Shown here: one piece after another, positions 1 through 7,256 of the stretch
How the letters are laid out: every line of letters starts with the position of its first letter
How positions within the stretch are numbered: the first letter of the stretch is position 1
From: JAGWAJ01 sp026707615
GTDB taxonomy: Bacteria > Acidobacteriota > Vicinamibacteria > Vicinamibacterales > UBA8438
Assembly: GCA_965207595.1 (NCBI GenBank)
Contig: CBDBMW010000012.1
Location: forward strand, 1,984,001 to 2,048,000
Reading direction: 5' to 3'
DNA length: 64,000 bases
Made by a program: the position numbers and the translations under genes
Notes under the pieces: generated by a model
Told to the model about the DNA's origin: nothing
Database searches by the model: none
The model's input: only the letters and a program-made list of their open reading frames with translations

Positions 1-178
1 GCGTCGACTCGGTCACGACGGCGTCCCAGACCGCGTCGGCGGCGGGGTCGATCATCATGCGCATCAACTCCTCGACCGTCGCGGCCGGCCGCGGCTCGAC
101 GGGCGGCGGCCCCCCGCAGGCGACGAGAGCAGCCGCCAGGACCGCCACGGCGGACAAACGCATTGCCTCACGGCGCAT
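1..178 (-). CDS. Exported lipoprotein, N-terminal part only
   Basis: The reverse strand has an ATG at 178 followed by a short basic stretch, a hydrophobic core and a lipobox (LVAC) about 20 residues in. It then stays open to the window edge, so only about 59 residues are visible. A second in-frame ATG at 163 would give a shorter signal peptide. The visible mature part is proline-rich and then reads MMIDPAADAVWDAV, a conserved-looking DPAAD...W motif that I cannot assign to a function. The product should be anchored to a membrane on the periplasmic side. The gene is divergent from the stress operon that begins at 337. Confidence 0.65.
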   Translation of the reverse strand, partial: MRREAMRLSAVAVLAAALVACGGPPPVEPRPAATVEELMRMMIDPAADAVWDAVVTEST

Positions 179-336
179 GGCAGACCTTACCAGCTACCGC
201 TGCGGACCACGGGACGCCGGCCCAAGGCGAACGGAAGCGGCGCCCCGACCCCGGGCCAGAAACAGGACATCGGCTGAGCTCGCGCGCCCGGGGGACTGTC
301 GCTTCCCCCCGCCCTCCGGTATGCTGGAGAAGACGC

Positions 337-882
337 ATGGGGCTCCGGGAGCGGCTGTTCGGCCGGCGGCAGGAAGCGGACGAGCCGGATCCCCTCGCGG
401 ACCTCGTCCTCGCGAAGCTCAAGGTCGGCTACCTGGTCGACTACGACCTCCGGACGTGGCGCGTCACCGGCCACAACCGCTACCAGTTCTCCGGCCGCGA
501 CCGCATCGACGAGTGGGAGCTCACGGCCGGCAACGACCAGCGCTACCTGGAGCACGCCGACGGCGGATGGTCGCTCTCGACCACCATCGCCATCGGCGAC
601 GTCGGCGGCGACGTCCGGCAGCACATCCTCGACCACGAGGACCCGCCGGAGCAGATCATCTACGGCGGCAGGATCTACCGCCTCGACGCCGCCTACGCGG
701 GGCACATGCATCCCGGCGGGGACGGGGCGGGCCGTAACGTGATCCGCTGGGAGTTCCTGGACGAGGCCGAGACGGGCTTCGTCGGCATCGAGCAATGGAG
801 CGAGACCGAGTTCACGGCCGCGGCCGGGTCCGTCGTCGAGGACTACCAGTTCACGCACATCCTGCCGGGAGGGCCGGCATGA
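337..882 (+). CDS. DUF4178 domain protein, first gene of a PspA-type stress operon
   Basis: This protein of 181 residues starts at the ATG at 337, behind a GGAGA. It has a short basic N-terminus and then one DUF4178 domain filling most of the length (LKVGYLVDYD near residue 30, a tryptophan- and glutamate-rich beta pattern, and FxGIEQWSETEF near the C-terminus). There is no signal peptide or membrane segment, so it is probably cytosolic. DUF4178 proteins are often encoded beside DUF350, PspA and polyamine-related genes, as here. The exact biochemical role is unknown. Its stop codon overlaps the next start (ATGA), which suggests translational coupling. Confidence 0.8.
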   Translation: MGLRERLFGRRQEADEPDPLADLVLAKLKVGYLVDYDLRTWRVTGHNRYQFSGRDRIDEWELTAGNDQRYLEHADGGWSLSTTIAIGDVGGDVRQHILDHEDPPEQIIYGGRIYRLDAAYAGHMHPGGDGAGRNVIRWEFLDEAETGFVGIEQWSETEFTAAAGSVVEDYQFTHILPGGPA

Positions 883-1691
883 CCGCACCCCGTCGTCCGT
901 CTCCCGGAGTCGGGAAACCGGCCGGCCGTTCGTCTCCGGCGCAGACCGGACCCCGAGCCGTCCGGCGGGGCGGGTCCGTGCCCGCGGCTGGCGGCGCCCG
1001 ACGCGGCGCGACGGCGGCGCTCGCGCTCGCGATGACCCTCCCGCTCGCCCTCGCCGCGTGCAGCTCCCAGACTCCGCTGGATCGCCTCCGAACCCAGCTC
1101 GACGGCTTCCCCGAGTACTCGGTCGTGCTGCAGGACATGGACGCGGGCCTGTTCACGTACACGCACCGCTACCAGGTGCTCGTCGGCCAGCCGCAGCCCG
1201 GCTCGGACGATCTCGAGTATCGCGAGACGGTGCTGGAGGCGGAGGTCGACGGCGCCACCTACTCGCGCTACGAGCCGTTCCTCGGCATGGTGATCCTGTC
1301 GAAGACGGGCGACGGCGGGGTCGACCAGGGCGCTCACCCGCCCGGCTACCAGCAGGTGGGCGACGAGCGCTACGGGCAGTGGCGGGACGACGGCCGCGGC
1401 GGCTCGTTCTGGGAGTTCTACGGCCAGTACGCGCTGCTCAGCAACCTGCTCGGCGGATTCGGGGGAGGCATCAGCCGGGACGACTGGAACGGCTACCGGG
1501 ACTCCCGCGACCGGGGCCAGACCTACTACGGCCGCGGCGGCAGCACGTACGGCACGAACGGGTCCGCCACCCGCCAGTCGAACCCCGACTTCTTCCGCCG
1601 CCAGCAGGCGCGGCAGGCGGCGAGCACCCGGTCCTTCGGGCAGCGGGTCCAGGGCCGCATGTCGGGAGGCTTCCGCAGCTTCGGCAAGTAA
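879..1691 (+). CDS. Lipoprotein with Gly/Arg/Ser-rich tail, stress operon
   Basis: The ATG at 879 overlaps the DUF4178 stop and gives 270 residues. The first 50 residues are basic and proline-rich before a hydrophobic segment ending in a lipobox (LALAAC), so an internal start, for example the GTG at 978, would give a more ordinary lipoprotein signal. The mature part has a soluble domain (residues about 65-200, tyrosine-rich). The tail is rich in Gly, Arg and Ser and resembles the low-complexity C-termini of small exported proteins found next to DUF350 genes, such as YjfM/DUF1190-type. No enzyme motif is visible. It is probably the envelope partner of the DUF350 and PspA proteins. Confidence 0.7.
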   Translation: MTAPRRPSPGVGKPAGRSSPAQTGPRAVRRGGSVPAAGGARRGATAALALAMTLPLALAACSSQTPLDRLRTQLDGFPEYSVVLQDMDAGLFTYTHRYQVLVGQPQPGSDDLEYRETVLEAEVDGATYSRYEPFLGMVILSKTGDGGVDQGAHPPGYQQVGDERYGQWRDDGRGGSFWEFYGQYALLSNLLGGFGGGISRDDWNGYRDSRDRGQTYYGRGGSTYGTNGSATRQSNPDFFRRQQARQAASTRSFGQRVQGRMSGGFRSFGK

Positions 1692-1705
1692 CCCTCGGGA
1701 GGCGC

Positions 1706-2551
1706 ATGATGTCGGTCGAGCAGATCCTGACCGGGTTCGTCTATCTGGCCGTCGTGCTCGTGCTGCTCGTCATCGGCAAGTGGGTCTTCGACCTGCTGCA
1801 CCGGCGCTTCGTCCTCCGGACCGAGCTCATCGAGCGGGACAACCTCGCGGTAGCCGCCGCGGTGGCCGGCTACTACCTGGGCGTCGTCATCGTCCTGGCC
1901 GGCGTCGTCTCGGGCCCCGCCTCGTTCAGCCTGCTCGACGACGTGATCGGCCTGGCCCTCTTCGGCCTGCTGGGCATCGTGCTGCTCAACCTGTCGGCCT
2001 GGATCAACGACAAGGTAGTGTTCCGGCAGTTCGTCATCGAGCGCGAGATCGTCGAGGACCGCAACGTCGGCGTCGGCCTCATCGAGGGCGGCAACTACGT
2101 GGCGATGGGCCTCGTGACGGCCGGCGCGATGTCGGGCGAGGGCGGCCTGGCATCGGGGCTGGCGTTCTGGATCGGCGGCCTCGTGGCGCTCCTCGTCGCG
2201 GGGCTGCTGTACGACCGCATCACGTCGTACGACCTCCACGACCAGATCGAGCGCGGCAACGTCGCGGTGGCGATCGCCTTCGCCGGGGTGCTCGTCGGCT
2301 TCGGGAACATCATCCGGCTGGCCGGCGAGGGCGACTTCGTCTCCTGGAACGCGAGCCTGACCGAGTTCGCCTACTACACCGTGGTCGGACTGGTCCTGCT
2401 GCCGCTGGTCCGGCTCTTCGCGGACAAGGTGCTGCTGCCCGGCGCGAGCCTGAGCGACGAGCTGCTCCAGGACTCGCCCAACCTGGGCGCCGGGGTCATC
2501 GAGGCGACCACCTATCTCGCGGCGTCGATGCTGATCGGCCTGACGCTCTGA
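1706..2551 (+). CDS. Tandem DUF350 (YjfL-like) inner-membrane protein
   Basis: This polytopic membrane protein has 281 residues and about eight transmembrane segments. It contains two DUF350 units, each recognisable by repeated E/D-R-N-x-A/G-V-(A/G) motifs before a helix (near residues 44, 116 and 183, with a weaker copy near 257). E. coli YjfL is a single unit of half this length, so this is an internal duplication. Two adjacent ATGs (1706 and 1709) follow GGGAGG; the second is better spaced. It lies in one operon with the lipoprotein upstream and the K+ channel downstream. DUF350 proteins are linked to envelope stress by gene context, but their activity is not established. Confidence 0.85.
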   Translation: MMSVEQILTGFVYLAVVLVLLVIGKWVFDLLHRRFVLRTELIERDNLAVAAAVAGYYLGVVIVLAGVVSGPASFSLLDDVIGLALFGLLGIVLLNLSAWINDKVVFRQFVIEREIVEDRNVGVGLIEGGNYVAMGLVTAGAMSGEGGLASGLAFWIGGLVALLVAGLLYDRITSYDLHDQIERGNVAVAIAFAGVLVGFGNIIRLAGEGDFVSWNASLTEFAYYTVVGLVLLPLVRLFADKVLLPGASLSDELLQDSPNLGAGVIEATTYLAASMLIGLTL

Positions 2552-2566
2552 CGTCCCCGCCGGCCG

Positions 2567-3637
2567 ATGGGCATCCGCACCATCCCCGTCGCGCGGCCGT
2601 TCGCGACGCTCCTGGCGTTCCTGCGCCGGGAGAACCTGTTTCGGCTGGCGGGCGTGATCGTCGTTCTGATCCTGGCCGGGGCGGCCGGGTTGACCTGGTT
2701 CGAGGAGGACCGGCCGTTCCCCGACGCCGTCTGGTGGGCCATCGTCACCCTGACCACGGTGGGCTTCGGCGACATCGCGCCGGTCTCGCTCGGCGGTCGC
2801 GTGATCGGCGTCGTGCTGATGTTCTTCGGCATCGGCGTGCTGGGCACGTTCACGGCGACCATCGCCGGCGTGTTCGTCGAGCAGCGGGCGAGGAGGGACC
2901 GCGGCATGGAACCGTCCGACCTGGAAGGGCACATCGTCCTGTGCGGCTGGAACGACCGCACGCGCGAGATCCTGAAGGACCTGCGCGCCGATTCGCGGGG
3001 CGCCGGCCAGGACATCGTCCTGCTGGCCGAGGTCGAGACCAGGCCGGTCGACGACGAGCGGCTCCACTTCGTGCGCGGAGAGGTCAACGAGGAGGACCTC
3101 AAGCGGGCCGGGCTGGAACGCGCGGCCACCGTGGTGCTGGTGGGGGACCGCGGGCTCGACTACCAGGCGCGCGACGCCCGGGCGGTGCTGTCGGTCCTGA
3201 CGGTGAAGAGCGTCAATCCGGCCGTCTACACGATCGTGGAGCTGGCCGGCGAGGAGAACGCCCGCCACTCCGAACGCGCGGGCGCCGACGAGGTCATCGT
3301 GGGCGCCGACCTCTGCAGCCGGGTCATCTCGACCGCAACCCTCGATCACGGCATCTCCACCGTCGTGCGCGAGCTGCTCAGCGCCCAGGAGGGGCAGAAC
3401 CTCATCACCGTCCCGGTGGACGACGCCGACGCGGGAAGGGGGTTCCTCGACCTGTTCTGCGAGCTCAAGCGGCAGCGGGGGATGATCGCGCTGGCGATAC
3501 AGCGCCGCCGGGACGCGGACGGAAAGAGGGAGATCGTGACGAACCCCGACTCGAACGAGCCGGTGCATGCCGGTGACCACCTCGTGGTCGTCGCGGCGCA
3601 GTCGGGGGCCGCGACGGGTCCGCCCCCGGGCTCGTGA
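2567..3637 (+). CDS. Two-TM potassium channel with RCK/TrkA domains
   Basis: The 356 residues have an MthK-like layout: M1 (about 25-43), a pore helix with the K+ selectivity filter TVGFGD (residues 64-69), M2 (about 78-103), and a cytosolic RCK-N/Rossmann domain beginning HIVLCGWNDRTREIL (about 122). A TrkA-C-like domain forms the last 90 residues. Such channels pass K+ and are gated by a nucleotide or ion bound to the RCK ring. The gene starts 15 bp after the DUF350 gene in the same operon, so K+ flux or membrane potential is probably part of the response run by this locus. The nucleotide or ion sensed is not evident. Confidence 0.9.
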   Translation: MGIRTIPVARPFATLLAFLRRENLFRLAGVIVVLILAGAAGLTWFEEDRPFPDAVWWAIVTLTTVGFGDIAPVSLGGRVIGVVLMFFGIGVLGTFTATIAGVFVEQRARRDRGMEPSDLEGHIVLCGWNDRTREILKDLRADSRGAGQDIVLLAEVETRPVDDERLHFVRGEVNEEDLKRAGLERAATVVLVGDRGLDYQARDARAVLSVLTVKSVNPAVYTIVELAGEENARHSERAGADEVIVGADLCSRVISTATLDHGISTVVRELLSAQEGQNLITVPVDDADAGRGFLDLFCELKRQRGMIALAIQRRRDADGKREIVTNPDSNEPVHAGDHLVVVAAQSGAATGPPPGS

Positions 3638-3738
3638 ACCGCGCCGGGTGCGTGAACCGCCCCGCCGGCCGCATCGTAATCTAGAAGAGGAAGCTGTGAC
3701 GGCAAGTGCTACAGTCGCGCGGGGAGGCGCGGGTTTCG

Positions 3739-4146
3739 ATGTCTGAGCATCTCGACAAGGTCCGGGAGTACCTGCTGGAGCTCGGGGTCACCATCGTGAC
3801 GGAGGACGAGGCCGAGGAGCTGGTGGTGATCGAGGACGAGGACGCCGGCATCAAGCAGATGGTCATCGACTGCGAGCCGCCCCTCGTCATCCTCGAGCAG
3901 TTGATCGGCGAGGTGCCACCGGAGCCCCGCGATCTCTTCACGCGGCTGCTGCAGATGAACAACACCCTGGTGCACGGTGCGTTCGTCCTCGACGAGACGG
4001 GCCGGCGCGTCCTCTACCGGGACACGCTGCAGCTCGCCAACCTCGACGCGAACGAGCTGCACGGCTCGATACAATCGCTCTCGCTGGCCCTGGCGGAGTA
4101 CGGCGCCGAGCTGCTCACTTACTGGCAGGGCACGGACCGGAGTTGA
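3739..4146 (+). CDS. YjfI/YbjN-like protein (DUF2170-type)
   Basis: This acidic, soluble protein has 135 residues. Its second half carries a YbjN-type pattern (LLQMNNTLVHGAF, then VLYRDTLQLANLDANEL and a long helix), which is the type III-chaperone-like fold. The ATG at 3739 is chosen because GGGGAGG lies upstream; a GTG at 3706 would add 11 residues. It sits directly before the pspA-family gene. In E. coli the DUF2170 protein YjfI likewise precedes the PspA paralogue YjfJ, so it may be a partner or chaperone of the PspA homologue. That role is inferred from context. Confidence 0.75.
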   Translation: MSEHLDKVREYLLELGVTIVTEDEAEELVVIEDEDAGIKQMVIDCEPPLVILEQLIGEVPPEPRDLFTRLLQMNNTLVHGAFVLDETGRRVLYRDTLQLANLDANELHGSIQSLSLALAEYGAELLTYWQGTDRS

Positions 4147-4182
4147 CGGCACAGTTGGGACTGTGCAAGGAGAGAAGAGAGA

Positions 4183-4896
4183 ATGGCCGGGTTTTTCAGC
4201 CGATTGTTCAAGGTCGCGGAAGCCAACGCCCACGCCGCGGTGGATCATCTGGAGGATCCCATCAAGATGACGGAGCAGGGCATCCGCGACCTCAAGCGGA
4301 ACCTGCAGGCGGCGATGGTCAGCCTGGCACAGGTGAAGTCGTTGGCCATCCGCCTGCACAAGGAGGGCGACGACCACAAGAAGCGGGCCGCCGAGTACGA
4401 GCGCAAGGCGATGATGCTGCTCAAGCGGATGGAGTCCGGTGAGATGCAGGCCGCCGACGCGGAGCGGCTGGCGACGGCCGCCCTCGAGAAGAAGGAGGAC
4501 GCGGTGCGGCTTGCGGCCCGCGTGAACGGCGACCACCAGACCCAGCAGCGGATGGCCGACCAGCTCCAGGCCAAGGTGGACGATCTGAAGCGGAAGATCG
4601 CGCGCTACGAGAACGACCTCGTCACGCTGCGGGCCCGCGCGCGCACGGCGTCGTCGATGCGCAAGATCAACCAGCAGCTCGCCGGCGTCGACGCCAGCGG
4701 CACGGTGGCGATGCTCGAGAAGATGAAGCACAAGGTCGAGGAGGAGGAGTCGCTCGCCGAGGCCTACGACCAGCTCAACGACGTCGGCCGCAGCGTCGAC
4801 GACGACATCGACAAGGCGCTGACCACCTCGTCGCCCAGCGCCGCCGCCGACTCGCTGGCCGCGCTGAAGCAGAAGATGGGCATCGCGACAGCATAG
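4183..4896 (+). CDS. PspA/IM30 family membrane-stress protein
   Basis: The 237 residues are almost entirely helical coiled coil, starting MAGFFSRLFKVAEANAHA and continuing with the heptad-rich body typical of PspA/Vipp1/YjfJ (EDPIKMTEQGIRDLK near residues 25-39). Length fits the family (about 220-240). PspA-family proteins are ESCRT-III-like, polymerise on damaged inner membrane and support its integrity. The start has an AGAGAAGAGAG purine run just upstream. It is the last gene of the operon, followed by a hairpin at 4931. No pspF, pspB or pspC is nearby, so the regulation differs from the E. coli psp operon. Confidence 0.9.
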   Translation: MAGFFSRLFKVAEANAHAAVDHLEDPIKMTEQGIRDLKRNLQAAMVSLAQVKSLAIRLHKEGDDHKKRAAEYERKAMMLLKRMESGEMQAADAERLATAALEKKEDAVRLAARVNGDHQTQQRMADQLQAKVDDLKRKIARYENDLVTLRARARTASSMRKINQQLAGVDASGTVAMLEKMKHKVEEEESLAEAYDQLNDVGRSVDDDIDKALTTSSPSAAADSLAALKQKMGIATA

Positions 4897-4930
4897 GCGC
4901 GCCGCCGCGCAGCTCCCCGTGCACCTCCGG

Positions 4931-4961
4931 ACCGCCCGGACTCTCGCAGGGTCCGGGCGGT
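4931..4961. terminator. Hairpin between convergent genes
   Basis: An 11-bp perfect stem (ACCGCCCGGAC and its complement) with a 9-nt loop lies between the PspA gene (+) and the amine-oxidase gene (-). It has only a weak T-run on either side, so it may work as a bidirectional terminator or mRNA end protector. Confidence 0.6.
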
Positions 4962-4980
4962 TCTGCGTACCGGCCGGTTA

Positions 4981-6822
4981 TCAGAGCGAGCTCGCGAACG
5001 GATGGCCGAGCTCGCGCATCACCTCTTCCGCGGCGCGGACGCCGTGGTACTGCGCTTCCTCGAACACGGAGATCCCGCTCATGTCCGAATGAGCGAAACG
5101 GACCGCCCCGTGCCGGGACGCGGCCCCACGGCGCTCCTCGCCCCAGAGGAAGCCCGGCACGGGGCGGATCATCGCGTGTCCCCAGAGCATGACGTCGACG
5201 TGGGTGACCAGCGACTCGATGTCGGGGTGCGCCTGCCCGAGGTCGGCGAGGATGAGCGACACCCAGTCGCGCCACTCGCGCTCCAGCATCCACGCGCGCG
5301 CCGCGGCCGGGTTCGGCGCCGTGAGCGGCAGGTAGTAGGTCAGCACGCTCCGCCCCGGCGCGATCCGCAGGTCCTGGTGGGTGGCGACGACATAGCCGAG
5401 CGACGGGCTGTCGGCAAGCACGTTGTCCCACGCGGCGCCGTCCGGCAGGCGGCGGACGGTGAGATTGGCGACCATCCACGGGCAGTAGGTGAACGCGTCC
5501 AGCCCGGCCGGCCCGTAGCCTTCGATGACGTGGGGAGCCGTGAACCGCGGCAGGGCGTAGATGCAGCGGCGCGCGCGGAAGCGCTCCGCGGTCTCGGTGC
5601 GCGTGTCGAGAACGTCGATCTCGACGCCGCCGCCGGGGGTCATTCCGGCTTGCGATCGCCCCGCACCCCCGCTCCCCGGCGTCCGCCCGGTGCCCCCGAT
5701 GCCTGGCGGCCCGGCGCCTCGGGGCGCGCCCGCGACACCCGGCGCCTCCCCGCCTCCCGGCAGCGCCGCAACTCCGGGCGCGTCCGTCGCCCGCACCCGG
5801 AAGACGAGCCTGCCGGTGTGAACGCGGTCGCCGATGCGGTCCAGGTAGTGACGGACGATCCGGCCGTTCCCCTCCGGCCACGTCAGGTACTCGACGTCGT
5901 CGGGACGCGAGCAGAAGTAGTGCCAGCCCGCCCAGGCCGACGTGGTGTCGATCGTGCAGCCGTAGTCGTCGCGGCAGCAGTAGTCGACGTACCACCGGAG
6001 GTCGGGTGAGGTCCACCCGGCGCGATCGAAGTACTCGGCCATCGACAGGCGGTCGAGCCCGACGATCGCGGGGTCGGCCGTGCTGAGCGCCGCGGGCAGG
6101 GCGAACGCCCGCCGGCCCTCCGCGTCCCGGTAGTCGCGGAACGCGGCAACCTGCCGCTCGAAGGCCGCCAGCTCGACCATCGCGCCGCTCCCGTCGCCGT
6201 CCGGGTCCACCACGTCCCGCGCCGACAGTCCCGCCCGCCACCGTCCGTCGACGAAGCGCCGCTCCTGCGGCGCGTGGCAGAGGTGGCGCGGGTCGTAGCG
6301 GGGGGCGCCGTCCGGCCCGTAGCCCTCGACGAGGCCCATCTCCTCGACCAGCTCGCGGACGGCGGTCGCCTCGGGAGGCGGTACCGGGAGGTAGTGCGCG
6401 CCCCACGGGTAGGCCGAGACCTCGTTCCCGCCCGACCGCGAGTTCCCGCCCGGCTCCGGCTCGAGCTCCAGCACCGTGAATTCGCGGAAGCCGCTGCGCG
6501 CCAGCTTCCACGCGGCCGAGAGGCCCGCGATGCCGCCGCCCACGATGACCACCGGCACGTCCCGGGTCTGCTGCGGCGCCGGCCATCGCGTCGCGGGCCC
6601 CCGCGGCTGCCGCAGGCGATGGCCGATCCGGTGGGAGGCACCGAGGATGGAGCCGGCGATGCGGCCGGAGTCGAGCGCGCTGTCCGCCGCCGGCGTGAGG
6701 CCGCCGGAGCAGCCGAGCGCCATCGTCGCCGCGGCGCCGGAGCCGGCGCGGAGGAAGCCCCTACGGGTCAGTCCACGGATTCGACGTCCGGGGCGGTGGG
6801 ATTCTGGGGGCTTGCGGGGCAC
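4981..6822 (-). CDS. Tat-exported FAD-dependent amine oxidase family protein
   Basis: The 613 residues start at a GTG. A twin-arginine signal (TRRGFLRAG, about residues 19-27) runs into a hydrophobic stretch with a possible lipobox (ALGC). The FAD-binding dinucleotide motif VVIVGGGIAGLSAAWKLARSG lies at about 91-111, followed by ELEPEPGGNSRSG. The C-terminus ends in a typical flavin amine oxidase region (HADIxS-like FAHSDMSGISVFEEA). The substrate is unknown; polyamines are a candidate because polyamine genes often accompany DUF350/PspA loci. A Gly/Pro/Ala-rich insertion (about residues 346-400) interrupts the fold and is probably a surface loop. The gene is convergent with the PspA operon. 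Confidence 0.85.
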   Translation of the reverse strand: MPRKPPESHRPGRRIRGLTRRGFLRAGSGAAATMALGCSGGLTPAADSALDSGRIAGSILGASHRIGHRLRQPRGPATRWPAPQQTRDVPVVIVGGGIAGLSAAWKLARSGFREFTVLELEPEPGGNSRSGGNEVSAYPWGAHYLPVPPPEATAVRELVEEMGLVEGYGPDGAPRYDPRHLCHAPQERRFVDGRWRAGLSARDVVDPDGDGSGAMVELAAFERQVAAFRDYRDAEGRRAFALPAALSTADPAIVGLDRLSMAEYFDRAGWTSPDLRWYVDYCCRDDYGCTIDTTSAWAGWHYFCSRPDDVEYLTWPEGNGRIVRHYLDRIGDRVHTGRLVFRVRATDAPGVAALPGGGEAPGVAGAPRGAGPPGIGGTGRTPGSGGAGRSQAGMTPGGGVEIDVLDTRTETAERFRARRCIYALPRFTAPHVIEGYGPAGLDAFTYCPWMVANLTVRRLPDGAAWDNVLADSPSLGYVVATHQDLRIAPGRSVLTYYLPLTAPNPAAARAWMLEREWRDWVSLILADLGQAHPDIESLVTHVDVMLWGHAMIRPVPGFLWGEERRGAASRHGAVRFAHSDMSGISVFEEAQYHGVRAAEEVMRELGHPFASSL

Positions 6823-7060
6823 GGGACGAACAAGCCGGCACCAGCGCCGGTGTGATCCGGAGCGGCACCTTCGTCCACATCAGCGTATCACGCCGTATAG
6901 GTCTGCCCGTGCGGCTCCGGGCGGTTCCACCAGTCTCCGCAGCCCGTCAAGCGACACCCCAAACTGATTGCTGGAGATTGAGGCGCCGCACCTGCCGTGC
7001 GGAGGTGGCACGGGGCATGCAATGCTGCGGATCCCGGACGCGGCCGGAGGAGGTGATAGA

Positions 7061-7240
7061 GTGACGCTTGTGCCCCACGAGGTGATCGCAATCCTGACGC
7101 TCCTGTTGTCCCTGGTGACCGCGGTCGGCGTGCTGTGGATCGCGTTGCGCCTCGAACGTGTCGCCGGACGACTCGACTCCGTGCAGGAGGACGTGCGATC
7201 CCACGTGAACATGCCGGGCCTGCACACCCCACGCCAGTAG
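7061..7240 (+). CDS. Small single-TM protein with amphipathic tail
   Basis: A 59-residue frame starts at a GTG at 7061 preceded by a strong GGAGGAGGTG (7046-7055). It has one N-terminal transmembrane helix (IAILTLLLSLVTAVGVLWIAL) followed by a charged helix (RLERVAGRLDSVQEDVR). The strong ribosome site and clean TM-helix layout argue that it is real. It lies 16 bp upstream of the TonB-receptor gene. The function is unknown. Confidence 0.6.
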   Translation: MTLVPHEVIAILTLLLSLVTAVGVLWIALRLERVAGRLDSVQEDVRSHVNMPGLHTPRQ

Positions 7241-7256
7241 ACTCGACTGTTACGAT

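Noticed and set aside
1526..3580. Long reverse-strand frame opposite the DUF350 and K+ channel genes
   Set aside because: It has the composition typical of antisense of membrane-protein codons; the + strand genes have clear motifs.
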